From Paramyrothecium sp. XJ0827 (Eukaryota; Ascomycota; Sordariomycetes; Hypocreales; Stachybotryaceae), in contig JAJFPB010000007.1 of NCBI GenBank assembly GCA_020881915.1, positions 3,348,001 through 3,412,000 of the forward strand: 64,000 bases of DNA, given 5' to 3'. The position numbers and the translations under genes are program-made. This document shows, in pieces, positions 50,980 through 63,535 of this stretch (positions within the stretch are counted from its first letter, which is position 1; every line of letters starts with the position of its first letter). The notes beneath the pieces are model-generated. The model was not told where the DNA came from, made no database searches, and saw nothing but the letters and a program-made list of their open reading frames with translations.

Positions 50980-53913
50980 CTTGAAAATGGCAACAGATGA
51001 GGGAGGGAATAGGGTGGTGTGTGCAACGAGAGAAAGAACGCTACGGCTCTCCAGCTTTGGAGAGCTTGGGTTATAAACAGAAACCCCATTGAGCAGGCTC
51101 GTAGGAGGACAGACAATATATAGCCCGAGTCAGCACCGTAGGTCAATATCCAGAAGTCTAGATAATGCCGAGCTTGTGCAATTACTCGAAAGGAGCCATG
51201 CCCCGAACCGAGCGAGCGGGACAGCGTATTCCCAGGATCGATGCCAGGGTGGGCATATCAGAGAATACGGCGCCACCATGACGGATCCGAAACAATGCAG
51301 TGCGAGAAGGAAAGAGAACGGGGCAAAAAAAGGGCAGCAGGCGTGTGCGGGCGTTATCTCCAAGGGTGCGGTGATACGGAGACTCAGCCCTGGCGCGGCC
51401 CAAAATGGTGAGAGGAGAGACATTCACCGCCGGTCCAGGTGTTGCGTCACATCACCGCCGAACTGATAAGGCAAAGAGCGGGAAGAAGCCGATGCGAGGT
51501 TCAGCGCGTGTGAAACGTACCTTTTTTATGCTCAAAAGACTCGTCTAGCCTCGCTTCGGACGCTGGACAGAGTCACGTTTGTGTGGTTTATCGTCCTCCT
51601 CTGGAATTGGGTCAGTGCCTTGGCGCGTCGATCAGGAAGATAAAACAGGAAAAAATGCCACGTTTGTAGGGAACGGCTCGAAGCGTGAGAGTCAGGCGAG
51701 AGGCTGAGGGAGTCTGATATCGTGGTGATGGGAGTGCGTGTTTCGCAAAAAATGCTATGTAAGTCGGGAATGTGAGGGGCGCAAATGTTGGCGGGGCAAT
51801 TTTTGCAGCTACGTAATGGGCTGGAAAGGAGACAAAGGAGGGCGGGCGTAGGACGCGGGTGATGACGAGCCAGCCAAATGGCCAAAGTCGTGTATGTAAG
51901 GTATGTGTGGGTTTTTTTTGAGGTTCGGGGGAGCCAAGTGTAGGATGACAGAGGAGTGCGGACGTGTAGAAAGAAGCTTTGCAGGCCGCTTCCTGGCACA
52001 GAGGGACAATGATTGAGGTGTGGCCAGTGTCCTCCTTTCGATTGCTGATTCAAGCAAAACCGAGAGGAAGCGAGACACTCTACCTCCCATCAAGGTAGGT
52101 AGGCAAGGTAGAGCTTCCAGCACCGCGTTGGCACTGGCCAAGGCGGGCTTCTACCGAGGAACTAGAAGCTACAAGGCCAGGCGCTGGCGGTTCTTGCAGC
52201 TTCCAGACCTCCCCAAGAAGCAAAGCAGGCCCGCTGTTTGTCCCGCAACTATACGAGTCAGCGAGGCGCAATCCTTCCCTCCCGGCTCCCTCCCAGGCGC
52301 TGAACAAAGCACAGGCCTGGGTTTGCGGGTCGTCCAGAGAAAGAGGCCTCATGTGCACAGTCAGATTCCTCCCGCCCCGGATCCAGATCCTCTGTCCTCG
52401 TGTGACGGTGAAGGCGATGGAGACGTAGGTCGTGTTGCCTCCCATCCCGACCACTAGGCGTGGACACGCGGCTGCCGATTCCCGTGTAAGGGCACCCCGG
52501 CACAAAAAGAAAAGGGCGAAATGCAAGCATGTGGGCTCTCAGTGCGAGCACCAAGTATAGCACGTACGTACCTTGCAGAAGTAGATGATAAGAGCAGGTC
52601 TCCCCTTGCTGTTCGGCCGGCCCACACTTTACGGTCTGACCGATAAGAGCAAGATGCAAACGGGCAGCGGTTCAATAGGGAAACGATATGACAGGCCTGT
52701 CTCGGAACTGCAATGCAGAACACAAAGTCGCGGTCTGGAAGGAACCCGGAAGATAAGAGAGAGAAAAAAGGGGGAGGATAGTAGGGAGGATCAGCAGGCG
52801 TTGTCAATTGGTTGTCTTGCTGACCGAAGTTTGATCGAGTCGTACAACGGGAACGATGTAAGGCCAGGTAGGTAGGTGGGTAGTAGAATGATATGTGAGG
52901 GCGGGAAAGTGAGGTAAGAGGTAAGAGAGGAGAGGATGGAAGAGGATCCCTAGGACCAGAGATTCGTAATCTTGCTCATCAATTGAAGTGCTCTTGTAGA
53001 TACAAAGACCATACGTCAACGCGGAGGGCAAGCTTTTTGCACCTGGGTGGCCAGGCCTCTTATACGTTTTTTGTCCTTTTGGCCACGACGAACCGACGAG
53101 CAGAGCGCAGCACGCCTTTGGTCCCCCGACCGGGCTCACACTTCACGAGAGTGGGCCATTAACTCATGTTAGGGGGTGTAGCTCAGGCACTAAAAGTTAC
53201 ACAAAATGGGCACAAGGCGAGATGGGGGGGCGTGAGCCCAGGGCCTATGATTTTTTTCTTCTTTTTTTCCACACACACTCTCCCCTTGCCTGGCCTTTTG
53301 ACCCCCTCCATCCAACACGCCCGTTGTTCACCCACCCCTCGTGCCTGGAAGCGTTGGCTATTACCTAAAGGCAAGCAGCCGAGTGTCCTATGTTGGGGCC
53401 CCAAATCCACAGTTGGAGACGCAGGCTTCTCCCCGGCCCTGGCACAACACACTGGCGAGTCGTCATGAGGTACGGATACAGTGCTCGACGGAAACCAGCC
53501 ATTGCATGGGTGGTCGTTGGGAAGGATTCGTTCGTTTTTTCTCGAAGCTCGGCACGAATGCAGCTCTACCGAACCGGAGGTATGGGGCACAGTGTGAGTA
53601 ATGATCCATGTGATGCAGATTGCCCCCTGCCGCTGAGCGTACCTTACAGAGAGGTACTTCGACAGACCTTGATGGAATATGCCTGTTCTTGGAATATACT
53701 CTGGAAAATAACGAAAGTAGTTGGTCACAAGGCATCTAGCATCTATTGTGTTTTCGTCTATTATCAGTTAAAAAAAATCTTTTTTTAAAAAGGACAAAGA
53801 TGCACAGCAGGCATGATCACGATCCATGACTTCACCGGGCGTCCCAAAGACTTGCATGGGATCTGCCCAAACGGCGAACCGCCTCCTCTTTACTACAACC
53901 GGCAAGCAGATGG

Positions 53914-53917
<4 letters not shown>

Positions 53918-53950
<33 letters not shown>
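53918..53950 (+). repeat. (GT)n microsatellite
   Basis: About 16 perfect TG dinucleotide units. A second, longer one lies 650 bp downstream. Confidence 0.9.
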
Positions 53951-53953
<3 letters not shown>

Positions 53954-54590
53954 CGGACCGGGTGGTCGGTACACAGCCATTCAGGTACCTTGCTCCGCCG
54001 GCCATTTATTAGCAAATGGGGAACCCAAGCCAGCCCGTTACCTCATGACGTGCGCTCCAGCTCGCAGATCAGGTACAACGTCAGCGAGATACGTTCCAGG
54101 CACAGTAGCCGATGAGAATTGCACATCCACCGAGTTTCCTCCTGCCGCCTCTATTCCTTCTGCCTGCGGGCGTTTCTCCGTGAAACTGAGCAAATGATGC
54201 CTCAAGCCCCGTTCACGTTTACTTGCTCATGGTATTAGGCGGCTACAAATGGCACGGCGCACGGTTTTGTGAGCCCCTCTCCAGGTTAGGTACCTGATCT
54301 GGAGTCCAGTTTTGCACTAAGCCCTGGGGGAAGAGCTGCAAAATTCCAGCGAATTCTGCAGCTATGGGGCCCCGGCTATCGAAGGCTTTGGTAGCACCGA
54401 TTTCTGTTGCCACAGGTTCCGCTACTGCCAGGCCTGATCCTTCGAGGAGGAAAATAAGAAAATTTCTTCACGTATTTCTGTCTAGAGAGCTGCGTAATGA
54501 GTTTCCCAATTAGTATATAGCTTGGGATGTTTTTGTTCCATGCCAAGAATGGCCTACCCCAGATTGCCCTCTAGGGAGTATGGTGCGTGG

Positions 54591-54593
<3 letters not shown>

Positions 54594-54636
<43 letters not shown>

Positions 54637-54639
54637 GTG
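54594..54639 (+). repeat. (GT)n microsatellite with one GC interruption
   Basis: About 18 TG units followed by GCGTGTGTGC. Confidence 0.9.
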
Positions 54640-57539
54640 CCTATGTGTATGATGCGGACTGTGATACTGAGTTTTACCCACCGGTTTGTGGTCTAGCTAA
54701 AACCCGGGGTAGCAGTGATTTCCCCCGGACGCCAATTGGCATGGACCAATACAAGCCTTTGCCGGCAATCAGGGAGAGACAAGTTCAAATGCACAGGTGT
54801 CGCCCTACGGCACTGGCTCCTGGGATGTGATTCACTGCTCAAGTCTCCTGATTCACCCATTTGTCTCTCTGCACAGTACCTTTCGGCTTTGCTGCAAGTC
54901 ATCAATCCTATAGCGAAAAGAAAAGTTCCTGCAGGTCAGCTGCACTTCTGTTTTATGCCCGTTGTATACTGTATTGCACCCTTGACCTGCGACCGGTAGA
55001 CGTCTCCGTTGCCGAGCCGAGAACTGGACACTGTACAAAACATCTCTGCCGTTCAATACAGTGCGGGGCTTCGTTGGACACCGTATTGAGTCGTTGAGGT
55101 AAAAAATAGACATCATGTATGGGACAAGAACGCGCTCGACAGGATTTGAACCAGACAGGTTTCGCCTCCATCTGGTTGAATTGGCTGTTGGGTGAAGAGA
55201 TCGTGAACGGAATAGCTCACCTGTCCGCTGTGCTGGATTCGTGTCTTGGCCTAAGCCCCTCCAGGCCTGTCCCACCGGGGCAATGTAAAAAAAAAGACCT
55301 GCTGACCTTGTCCCTTGCCCGGCCGCACCGCGCTCCTCCGGGCGTTCCTCTGATGTGAGTCCCGAGTGCTCGTTTTTGCCCCCTTTTACTTTCACGATAC
55401 ATCATGTGGTCCAACTTGGCAAGGTTGCTCCCCAGCAGGTTCGCCGGGACTTGGCTCCACTAGCAGCAAGTGAGACGAGAGCTCTCCCCCAGAGAGCACT
55501 GACTCCCAAGGTCCTTGCCTGCCCGCGCTTTCACGGACCGGCAAGAGCATCAAATGATGTGCCCACGAGGCTTGCTGTGCTTTGGGATTTCGTTGTCAAG
55601 ATCCACCCCGCCCTAGCGCCGGATGCCCAAGTCGTCGTGGCGACACTGTGCCCGTATAAGCCAGCAAGCAACGGCAACGAAATCCTGTTCTCCAAGGCCG
55701 CTGTTACGGCAATTCATGCAGGCTTGCGCGTCATCGTCTCCAACTATTGCAAAACACCTCCACCGAAACATGTCTGTGTATGTGTACTGTACCTACCTTG
55801 CAGTTACAGACAGTGCTGCACCGTAAACTGAGAAAGCGCTCGGATCGGGGGTCCCACTCCGGTGGTGAGGGCACGCATCCGATGAACCCCACTTGATTAC
55901 CACGGCCGGCTGGTCCGAGTGAGCGTAGATGGAGCCAGACTGTGTTTCCATTACCCCCAGCTTTCTCACGTCCGAGTTTCCATTACCCCCAGTTTACTTG
56001 ATCGTGCATCAAGTTGCCAGCCACGGGACTGCCCGACCTTGTCAAGGACACACTCTCCACCCCCCTCCCCTCCCCAGATTATGCTAAGACCTCACTACTT
56101 TTACCTTATTGTAGCCATGTACGGTACCTGGCCTTGCGTTACTGTGCGGCGCCCCGTCCGTTTTAGTTGTTATTGACTTTTTCCCCCTTCCATTGTTTTG
56201 CGGACCCCACTTGCTTCTCTTGGTCGAATTTGTCCCCCAGTCTGGTGCCGGCTTAGCATCACGAGGACGGCAGAAAAAAAATCATCATTTGGTTGTTTTG
56301 TATGGCCATTGGTCCAGGCATGGGTCTCTGGCATTTCCATTACCCCTTCAAAACCTGCCCCCTTCCCCGCCATTGAAACACCCTTGCTTGGACGGCCCAA
56401 GTACCCCAGCGTTGAAGGTAAGGCCATTGATTCACCTGACGATCAACAACGTATACATGTCGCTACTTCGTCTAGTACCCTTAAAGCCTGGTGATGGCAC
56501 AATCGTATACTGTGCAGTACGCACCTTTTGTTTGTTTCTCCCCAGGCGTCTGGCAAAAATTTTCAAAGCACCTCATTTGCGTTGGTCTCCACGCAATTCT
56601 TGCCGCTGGTCCCCTGGTCTAGGCTCGAATCGTTGCCAATTTCGAGTCACCTGCTACCATACATGCACCAGAGCTAAGATAGTTTCTATTTTCTGCCGGT
56701 TCCTGAGCCTCGTCCATGTCGCGCGCCGCAGCACCGCCACCTCTGAGTGCGCAAACCACCCGTATCCGCTGCCCTGGGCTCCATCCCCCGGCATCTGCCC
56801 TACGCATCGAAAACATGGACTGTCACCGGATGACCAGCCTGATTTCTCCCATCCCGCGGGTCATGCTCCAGCCTTCCCGGTCTCACCTTCAGGCCCATGC
56901 TTAATTACATGCAAGCTTTGCTGGTTATCGTCACCCCATGAACCCCATAGACCCATCTGCCGAGGGACCCTGAGGCCCGACCCTTCCAGTTTTGGGCGGG
57001 GCAAGCTGTTACCGAAATCACGGTTCCCGGCTCACCGTCGCCTATTCTTCTCACCGATTGAGCATGAGTTCCAGCTCCTGTGGCCAGGTGACTTGCCACG
57101 GACAATAACCGTGTCTTTTGGTCAGCGGTGCTGAGTGGCACGTGGTGTCGAAATAAGATCTATGATTCGTAAATCCGGGGAAATTGGCGGCTCCGCAGCT
57201 CCGTTGTCGCTCCTGGATGACTGTAGGATGACTGTAACCCCTTCCGATTCCCTCGCCTACCGATAAGTCACGCGCAAGACTTCGGTTTTATGAGCAATGC
57301 TTGACCGATATTTTGAGTCTCCGGGAAGCCGTCTATCTGTTCACTACATGATTTTGAGTATGTCGTACGTCACACCCCACCGCGGCCATAACCAAGATCC
57401 TTGAAGTGTCTTTGGCCGGACCCAATCACATCGCTTGCCGGTTGCATGCGCCGCTTAAGAGCCGTTGCAGCGGTATCTTATCCCGGTTGCGTGCCGGTCG
57501 CCTCTCCTCGCACCTTCATTCCAGCGAATCCCTCATTTT

Positions 57540-57720
57540 ATAGTTGATCAGTGCATCTACCTAGCGGCTTAAAGGGAAAGGGGATATTCTTATAATATGA
57601 GAAGGAGGGTGAAAGTAAAGTATAATTAAATTCTACAGGAAGGGTAGGTTTTTAAAAAGGTGTTATAAATATTTAACCTTTACTTTAGATAGTACATCAA
57701 CAGATAGCATACTCGAAGCA
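57540..57720. mobile_element. AT-rich, TpA-rich island; possible RIP-degraded repeat relic
   Basis: A sharp local drop in G+C with many TA dinucleotides (ATAATATGA, GTATAATTAAA, TTATAAATATTTAA), flanked by normal-composition DNA. This is what repeat-induced point mutation leaves of a transposon, but the stretch is short and no terminal repeats or coding remnant were found. It could equally be an AT-rich promoter or replication-related element. Confidence 0.3.
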
Positions 57721-57917
57721 CCTTGAATTATCCACGGTTTGCAAATTTTATAGATTTGCAGTTGCACGCGTGCAAACTCTCACGACCTCATAGCGTCCAT
57801 GATTTGCCCTCACTAAAGGTCAACCTGAGTGTCCTGCCCCCTCTCTCCAACCTTGTTCTGTCTTCCGATATTAAACGGGCAAAACGACACTTTTCAAAAT
57901 GCAGCACGAAAACCCAT

Positions 57918-58331
57918 CTATTGGCCAACACCCTTATAGATTTCTTCGGTATAAGGTGTCATCCACCCGATAGAACTCCACTCCCGAACTGGTTGTAACA
58001 CGGGCTTGGCACTCGGCCACGGGTAGAGGTCGGCAGGCCGCCAGTCCCACGGCACGGCCGTCGTATCCGGCGGGTACACCGCGGTCGGCGCCGGTGCGAT
58101 GAAGTCGGCCTCGTTGCCTTCCTGCTCTAACAGCGGCCGTATAAATTCCTCCCAGGGCGGCATCGGAGGCGGGCCATTTGCGCACTTATCCCGGAGGCGG
58201 CAGTCGCAGTCTTGAATTCGACCATCTGTAACCCAATTCACCAATTCGTGCGCGACATTGTCTTGGCTCCTCCAGGTGAAAAAGCAGCCTGGGTCGGGCT
58301 GGGCTTGCGGCTTGTCAAAGAACTGTCCCAT
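57918..58331 (-). CDS. Hypothetical small protein, possibly truncated
   Basis: Open frame of 137 aa from the ATG at 58331 (MGQFFDKPQAQPDPGCFFTW). The frame stays open further upstream but has no ATG. Codons are G/C-ending, and the composition (Trp-, Pro- and Asp-rich, with CDCRLRDKC) looks more protein-like than neighbouring random frames. No family is recognised; no signal peptide or membrane helix is seen. The stop lies about 200 bp from the AT-rich island, so the 3' end may be broken. It may also be one exon of a larger gene. Confidence 0.35.
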   Translation of the reverse strand: MGQFFDKPQAQPDPGCFFTWRSQDNVAHELVNWVTDGRIQDCDCRLRDKCANGPPPMPPWEEFIRPLLEQEGNEADFIAPAPTAVYPPDTTAVPWDWRPADLYPWPSAKPVLQPVREWSSIGWMTPYTEEIYKGVGQ

Positions 58332-59304
58332 GATGAACGTCGTTTCCCTCGATACTGAAGTCGCAGTCTCGCAGGGATGTTTTAAGTGCTCCGACTGAAC
58401 GGTGGGTGTGATTTCGAAAGCTCCAGCTAGATGTTTGCGGGTTTGCGGTTGGAAAAAGCACACGTCTTCACAGCTCAGGGCCAATATATATAGTACTTGG
58501 AACTTTGCGTCTTCAAAGTCTATCTACAATTCCATCAAGGTCCTGGTCATGTGCCTCGAACATCATAGGGGAAAGCTTTATGCATGGAGAGACCAAACAC
58601 AGTCTCGTGAAGTGCTTGGTCCTTTGAACTCAAAATTTGAACTCGTTTTGAACTCGAGAATTGGAAGGCTTCGCTGCAATGAATTGGCCCTCAAAACATG
58701 AGTCGGTAGATGAGGAATGGAAAGCTGAACCGGATTTCTAGACGGCAAACGAACACATTGCGCTGGATATGTAGCAGGAGAATTACACCAGACGCACAAT
58801 AACGTCGTTGCTGACCTACCTTACTCAAGGTATGTGGCGATCAAGAATGGACCTTTACCATTCTGGACCTGCAGGTGTGCACTATGAACATGGAGTTGCA
58901 AATGCCCAGGAGGATATGTTGGGATGGTCACGTGATGCTATCCGAGGACTTTCGGTCAAACGTTCCGCCCGACCTCCCTGGCCAGTGCTCGTCCAAGGTC
59001 TCCAGTCAGCTAGCCAAATTTTTTGACCAAAAAATCGTGACGCAAGGAGCATCCAGCAACTCGAGAAAACCACCGCTCATCTTCTCGAATTCCGTACCAC
59101 GCCACATCTAAAGGTCCCGCAGGAGACGCTACGATCGCTCTTATTCCTCTCCGATATCCGGTCACTCCCTCGATCTTGTCTCCGAGTCAAGCTCTCCCTT
59201 ATCGACCACGCGACATAGCTTGGATCCGACCAGACGGCGACGCAGCTCGATCCGTCTTTTTCATCCCCTTTCATCCTTGAATCTTCTTCACAACAACCGC
59301 CAAA
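58332..59304. promoter_or_regulatory. Region upstream of tom22
   Basis: No gene seen. Contains the promoter of tom22 and of the hypothetical minus-strand ORF if it is real. Confidence 0.4.
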
Positions 59305-59849
59305 ATGGTTACTCTTACCGAGGTCGAGGACGAGCACTTCCAGTCCAACCAGCCTGGACCCGAGGTCGACGACGACGACTACAGCGACACTGGTACGTTC
59401 TCCTTCCGCGCAAGCGCAACCTCGTCGGCCTAAACTTCGGTTTCCGTGCTAACCACTTTTTCGGAACAGACTCTGAGATCTCTAACGAGTCCGAGTATGA
59501 CCCCTTAAACGAGACCCTCACCGAGCGCCTATACGCCCTCCGTGACATCGTCCCTCCCCACACCCGTGGCTGGATCTCGAGCCAGTTCGAAACCGTCTCC
59601 AGCACGGCCTGGAGCGCCCTCTCCTTCACCGGCAAGAGCGCCTGGGTCATCACCACCTCGGCCCTCTTCTTTGCCGTCCCCTTCGCCCTCCTGTACACCG
59701 AGGACCTTGAGCTCTCCGCCATGGAGCAGCGCCACATGATGCGCCAGGCCGGCGGCGAGCTGCTGACCGCGGGCACCGAGGGCAACACCGCTGAGCAGGT
59801 CGGCGCCGCTCTGGCCAGCGGCAGCCCCGATGCCAAGCCCGCGTTGTAA
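59305..59849 (+). CDS. tom22: Mitochondrial import receptor subunit Tom22
   Basis: Central receptor of the TOM complex in the outer mitochondrial membrane; its acidic cytosolic domain receives precursors from Tom20 and Tom70. Exons 59305..59392 and 59470..59849 give 155 aa. The N-terminus MVTLTEVEDEHFQ and an acidic stretch (VDDDDYSDTDSEISNESEYD) match the family. A single hydrophobic segment spans about 87-106 (AWVITTSALFFAVPFALLY), preceded by DIVPPHTRGWIS, which is strongly conserved. The short intermembrane-space tail follows. The intron splits an Asp codon within the acidic region. The longer upstream open frame starting at 59220 is in another frame before the intron and is not the N-terminus. 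Confidence 0.94.
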
Positions 59850-60774
59850 ATGGAGCCACGACGTGCCTCCGCATAACCTTTGTGTGTCTTGACGACGGGG
59901 CCTATGCGGGCCTGCAAATAGAGGGGGAGGTCAAAGCACATGCAGATGCTCCTCCTTATGTGTACATTATTGACTGGGATGGCATGTCAGTGGCCAGATG
60001 CTGCTGAAAACGACTAGCATTGGGAAAGGCATCAAAGGGGATTGAAGTAACATGCTTCGGTTGTAAAGTAATAGGAGGGACGATGTATTCGATCTCATCT
60101 CTAATTTAGATGAAATTTCACATGTACATCTTGATGAATAGTCGAAACGCACCTGTACAAGTCATGACCTCAACCTGCAGCTTCGAACTGCCTTTATCCA
60201 AGATATCGGGTCCGCTGCGCCTTGTTGTTGTATGCGGCAGACAACATACGAACCATCGTCAGATTGATCGCCCTGTGTGCTGAACCTTGCGTTCACTTTC
60301 AATGTAGCGATTCCAAAAACGTGCTCAACTAAACCAGTCCCGAATTTCCAGTATCGCGGACCTGATTTGATGAAGTGACAACTAGTCGCTCTCAATACCC
60401 TCCTCCCTCCAAATTCACGGACAGCATCTGACGGTGCAAATGCACAGGCGACATCACAATAATGCACGGACATTTCAGGAGAGTACAATCAAAGTGGTAT
60501 TTTCTAATTCAGAAGCTTCGAGCAACGTTATCTATGCATGCTTCATTTATCTATGCTAGTGAGATCATACAATCGAGGAGAGAGGTTTCCATCGCGCAAT
60601 TTGTTCTTCGAGCGTGGAAGGGGGACACCTTTTTGTCAAACCATCGTCCTGATAACAATTTTCAAAAACACGCCTTACGTAGTACAGCCGCTTTCAACCA
60701 TGCAAACGCCCAGCCCAGCCCGACCCTCTGGACTGTGAAAACCAAACCTAGAAGATGCTATTTTCAAACGACGT
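59850..60774. other. Convergent intergenic region tom22 / fzo1
   Basis: 925 bp of 3' flank from two converging genes. No gene or repeat seen. Confidence 0.5.
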
Positions 60775-63535
60775 TTAGTGAACCACCTGCGGCGGCGAGT
60801 CTAGGTCGACTGCCTCGACCGTGGTGCGCTGGGCGGCACTTTCATTCGCCAGGGTCCGGAAGTATCGCGCGGCGCGCTCGCTCTCAGCCTTGACCTTGAT
60901 GGTCTCGTCCCGGCGTTGACCGAGATCCTTGACGCTGCGGTCGAGACCGATGCGCAGCGTCTCCGCTGGCATGGCGAGCACCTTGCGGACGGAAGACGAG
61001 ATGCGGGATGAGTTGGCGTGCACATAGTCAAGCTCGGCGAGTTGACTGGAAATCTTCTCAGCGAGGCGGTGGGGAAGGGAGTTGGGAATTTGCTGGAGGA
61101 CATAGGCGGTCGCGGCAACAGCTGGAATGTTTGTTAGTAACTTATCTTGATGAACTTGTGGTTGAAAATTACTGACCAGCAACCAGGATACCAGGTAGGA
61201 TGAGTTGTCGTAGGTTTGCACTGCTCAGCAGGCGAGTCGCCGTAAGAGCCTGGTCCATCCAAGTGTTCATCCCCAACATGCGAGGTACCAGTGCGCCGGC
61301 TACGGTGAGAGCCATACCAGTACCTGCCACCTTCTCCTGCCTCTGCATCAACGTTGACCAATCGACAAAGTCCAATAGCTCTGTGGGGATGTGGACCTGA
61401 CGGGCTAGAGCATCGCGCTTCCTCTGGAACATGACGTCGGGGCGGAAATGTAGATTATGGAACTCGTCGCCAACGTGAAGGATACCGAGCTGTTTGATGG
61501 TGTTTACGCCCCTAACCGTCTGGCCTCGAGCGTGGTCCTCGCATTTTGCTACGGAATCCGCGATGTGAGAGAGCATAGCCTCCTTGAGGTCGTCCGCGTA
61601 GTCGAAGGCGCCAAAGAACCCTGGGTAGGCGACATCGTACTTGAATGTTCCGGCATGGGTGATGGCGGCATGGAGTTCTGCTCTCGTATAGTCGTATACA
61701 TCCTTGCAAGTCTCCTCAATCTTTCGGCCGATTTGCTCACTGACCTCCGATTGAGCCTTCTTACTTGTCTCAAGTTGGGGCTCGAGCTGCTTGAGTTCCT
61801 GAGTCACGCGGTCAAGCTCTGACTGTCCGACCTCGTGGTTGACGGTAGCCAGCGTGTTGACATCATTGAGAATGTTGAGAAGATACGTCCGGGCTGGAGC
61901 CAACTTCGACCGCGCTCGTTTCTCTAGCACAAACCGGCGTAATGACTGTTCCAATGCTTCGAAGTCCCTGATCTTGTCCAGGTCTTTTCCTTTCCCTTTG
62001 TCGTCGCCAGGATCATCGCCGCCACCGCCGCCACTTGAGCTACCGCTGCCGCTACCACCAGGTCCACCGGGAGGCGAAGGTCCTACTGGTATCGCGTTGC
62101 TTGATACGAAATGAACAAGCTCGGAGGCTTCCTTGTACGTGCGTGGACTCAGGCCCTTGACCTGCTCCAGGATCATCTTCTGGCAGCGTTCCTTATCTCG
62201 AATGAAGTCGAACCCATTAACGACCATGAATATGTAGGCCTTCTCTGCCGCCGCAGCCCAAATGAACTCCTTTGCGGACTGGGTGAAGTGGTTTGCTGCC
62301 GACACGACGAAGACAACGACATCGATCTCCTCTTGGCGTGCAAAGATTGCTGTCGTCTTGGTCGTATCCGAATTCAGACCGGGAGCGTCGATAAGGGCGA
62401 TGTCCACGACGCCATTGTTCAGGAGAGACTCGTCAATGGTTCTAGAGTCCTTGATGTAGATTTTGCATTGGGTATAAGTTTCGTTGTCAATGACGATTTT
62501 CTCCAACTCTTCCAAAGAGAAGGCATCATAGGTGGATTCGTCAAGTCGATCATAGGTTGAATCCTTGTGCACGGCGTGTACTTCTTCAACGCCGGCATTC
62601 TCCCGGGCGTCGAGAACCTCGCAGAAAATGGCAGTACACGGCTGCTGATCCTCGGGTAGAACTTTGCGTCGTAGCAGAGCGTTACAGAGGGTCGATTTGC
62701 CAGCGTTCAAATCACCGGTGATCAGAACCTTGCTCGCTGTGTCCTCAATGCGGTCTCGGAGAGACAGCAGGTGTTTTATACTTGAACTGATTTTGCCATC
62801 CAGCAAGGATGCTATTGAATTCTTCTCCAAAGAATGCACTAGTTCGGCCTGGTGCAAAGCGCCCAGCTTCAAATCCAACTTCAATATCGAGAATTCCTGA
62901 GCTATCTGTGGCGACATAAGCCGGGGTTCCGGGGCAGCACGTTGCTCAGCGACTCGGCTCGACTCGGCTGCATCGCTATCGTAGGCAGTCAAAGACCTCC
63001 GCAGCGCATGTGGTGGGTTAGACATAGGCGAGTTGGGCGGCAGGTCGCCGATCGCCGAGTATGCATGTGCGAGTGCAGGGCGAGAACCTGAAATATCCAC
63101 GCTCTTTTCGGCTCTCTGGACCGACGGGTAATGAGCCGGCCAAGTCGTGTTCATCTTTTGCAGGCTCTGCAAAAGGTCCAGGACCTTGTTGATGGCGCGA
63201 CCGAGTGTTGCGCGCTGGGAGTTATACCACATTTGATGGATGGCGCCCGACTGTGGCCTGTCATAGTGGGTGGCCATATCCCACGCCCCGGTCGACGGCA
63301 TCCCAATACGATCCTCCCCCCCGACACTACCGTATCCAGAATCATCGAGGATCTGCTGCAGGCGGGCAGCGTGTTCAGATGTCGAGCCGTTGCCAACGGT
63401 CATGTAATTTGGTCGTGAGGCGGACGAGGAAGAGGCGGTCGGGTCGTCAGGCGAGTCGCCGCCGGACAAGGGTTGCGACGGCGGTGCCGCCGCACCCTTG
63501 CCCTTTCCGTTGTCGCTGAAGTAGTCCTGGCTCAT
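60775..63535 (-). CDS. fzo1: Mitofusin Fzo1, outer mitochondrial membrane fusion GTPase
   Basis: Dynamin-related GTPase that tethers and fuses mitochondrial outer membranes. Minus-strand exons 61177..63535 and 60775..61121 give 901 aa. Residues 1-200 are a variable Ser/Pro-rich region. The GTPase domain has G1 GDLNAGKST (274-282), G3 DAPG (383-386) and G4-like NGFD in FMVVNGFDFI. A Gly/Ser/Asp-rich insert (about 482-517) separates it from a coiled-coil heptad region (TQELKQLEPQLETSKKAQSE). Two closely spaced hydrophobic segments near the exon junction (GMALTVAGALVPRML and LPGILVAAVAATAYVL) form the membrane hairpin, then a second coiled coil ends the protein. The intron (55 nt, ACTAAC branch) falls inside the second membrane segment and splicing is needed to complete it. 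Confidence 0.93.

Larger units (their letters stand above)
50980..57917. other. 7-kb gene-poor region upstream of NAD-GDH
   Basis: No recognisable gene. Composition near 51.5-53.0 kb is C/T-rich on the minus strand, consistent with a long GDH leader or promoter. C/T-rich runs on the plus strand near 53.25-53.34 and 56.0-56.4 kb may mark unannotated transcripts in the other direction. The longest frame (56193-57134, 313 codons) is Pro/Ser/Leu-rich and resembles no family. Two GT microsatellites and an AT-rich island are listed separately. Confidence 0.45.

Noticed and set aside
53169..53240. GGGGGTGTAGCTCAGGCAC resembles the 5' end of a tRNA
   Set aside because: No matching D-stem closure, anticodon arm, T-arm or acceptor complement could be folded downstream.
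55127..55170. Minus-strand GGTTCAAATCCTGTC resembles a tRNA T-arm
   Set aside because: The stem has two mismatches and no D-arm or anticodon arm fits upstream.
55355..55831. 158-codon plus-strand frame
   Set aside because: Middle part looks mildly protein-like, but there is no recognised motif and its end runs into simple-sequence codons.
56193..57134. 313-codon open frame on the plus strand
   Set aside because: Pro/Ser/Leu/His-rich composition typical of C-rich non-coding DNA; no domain, no conserved motif, and equally long overlapping frames on both strands nearby.
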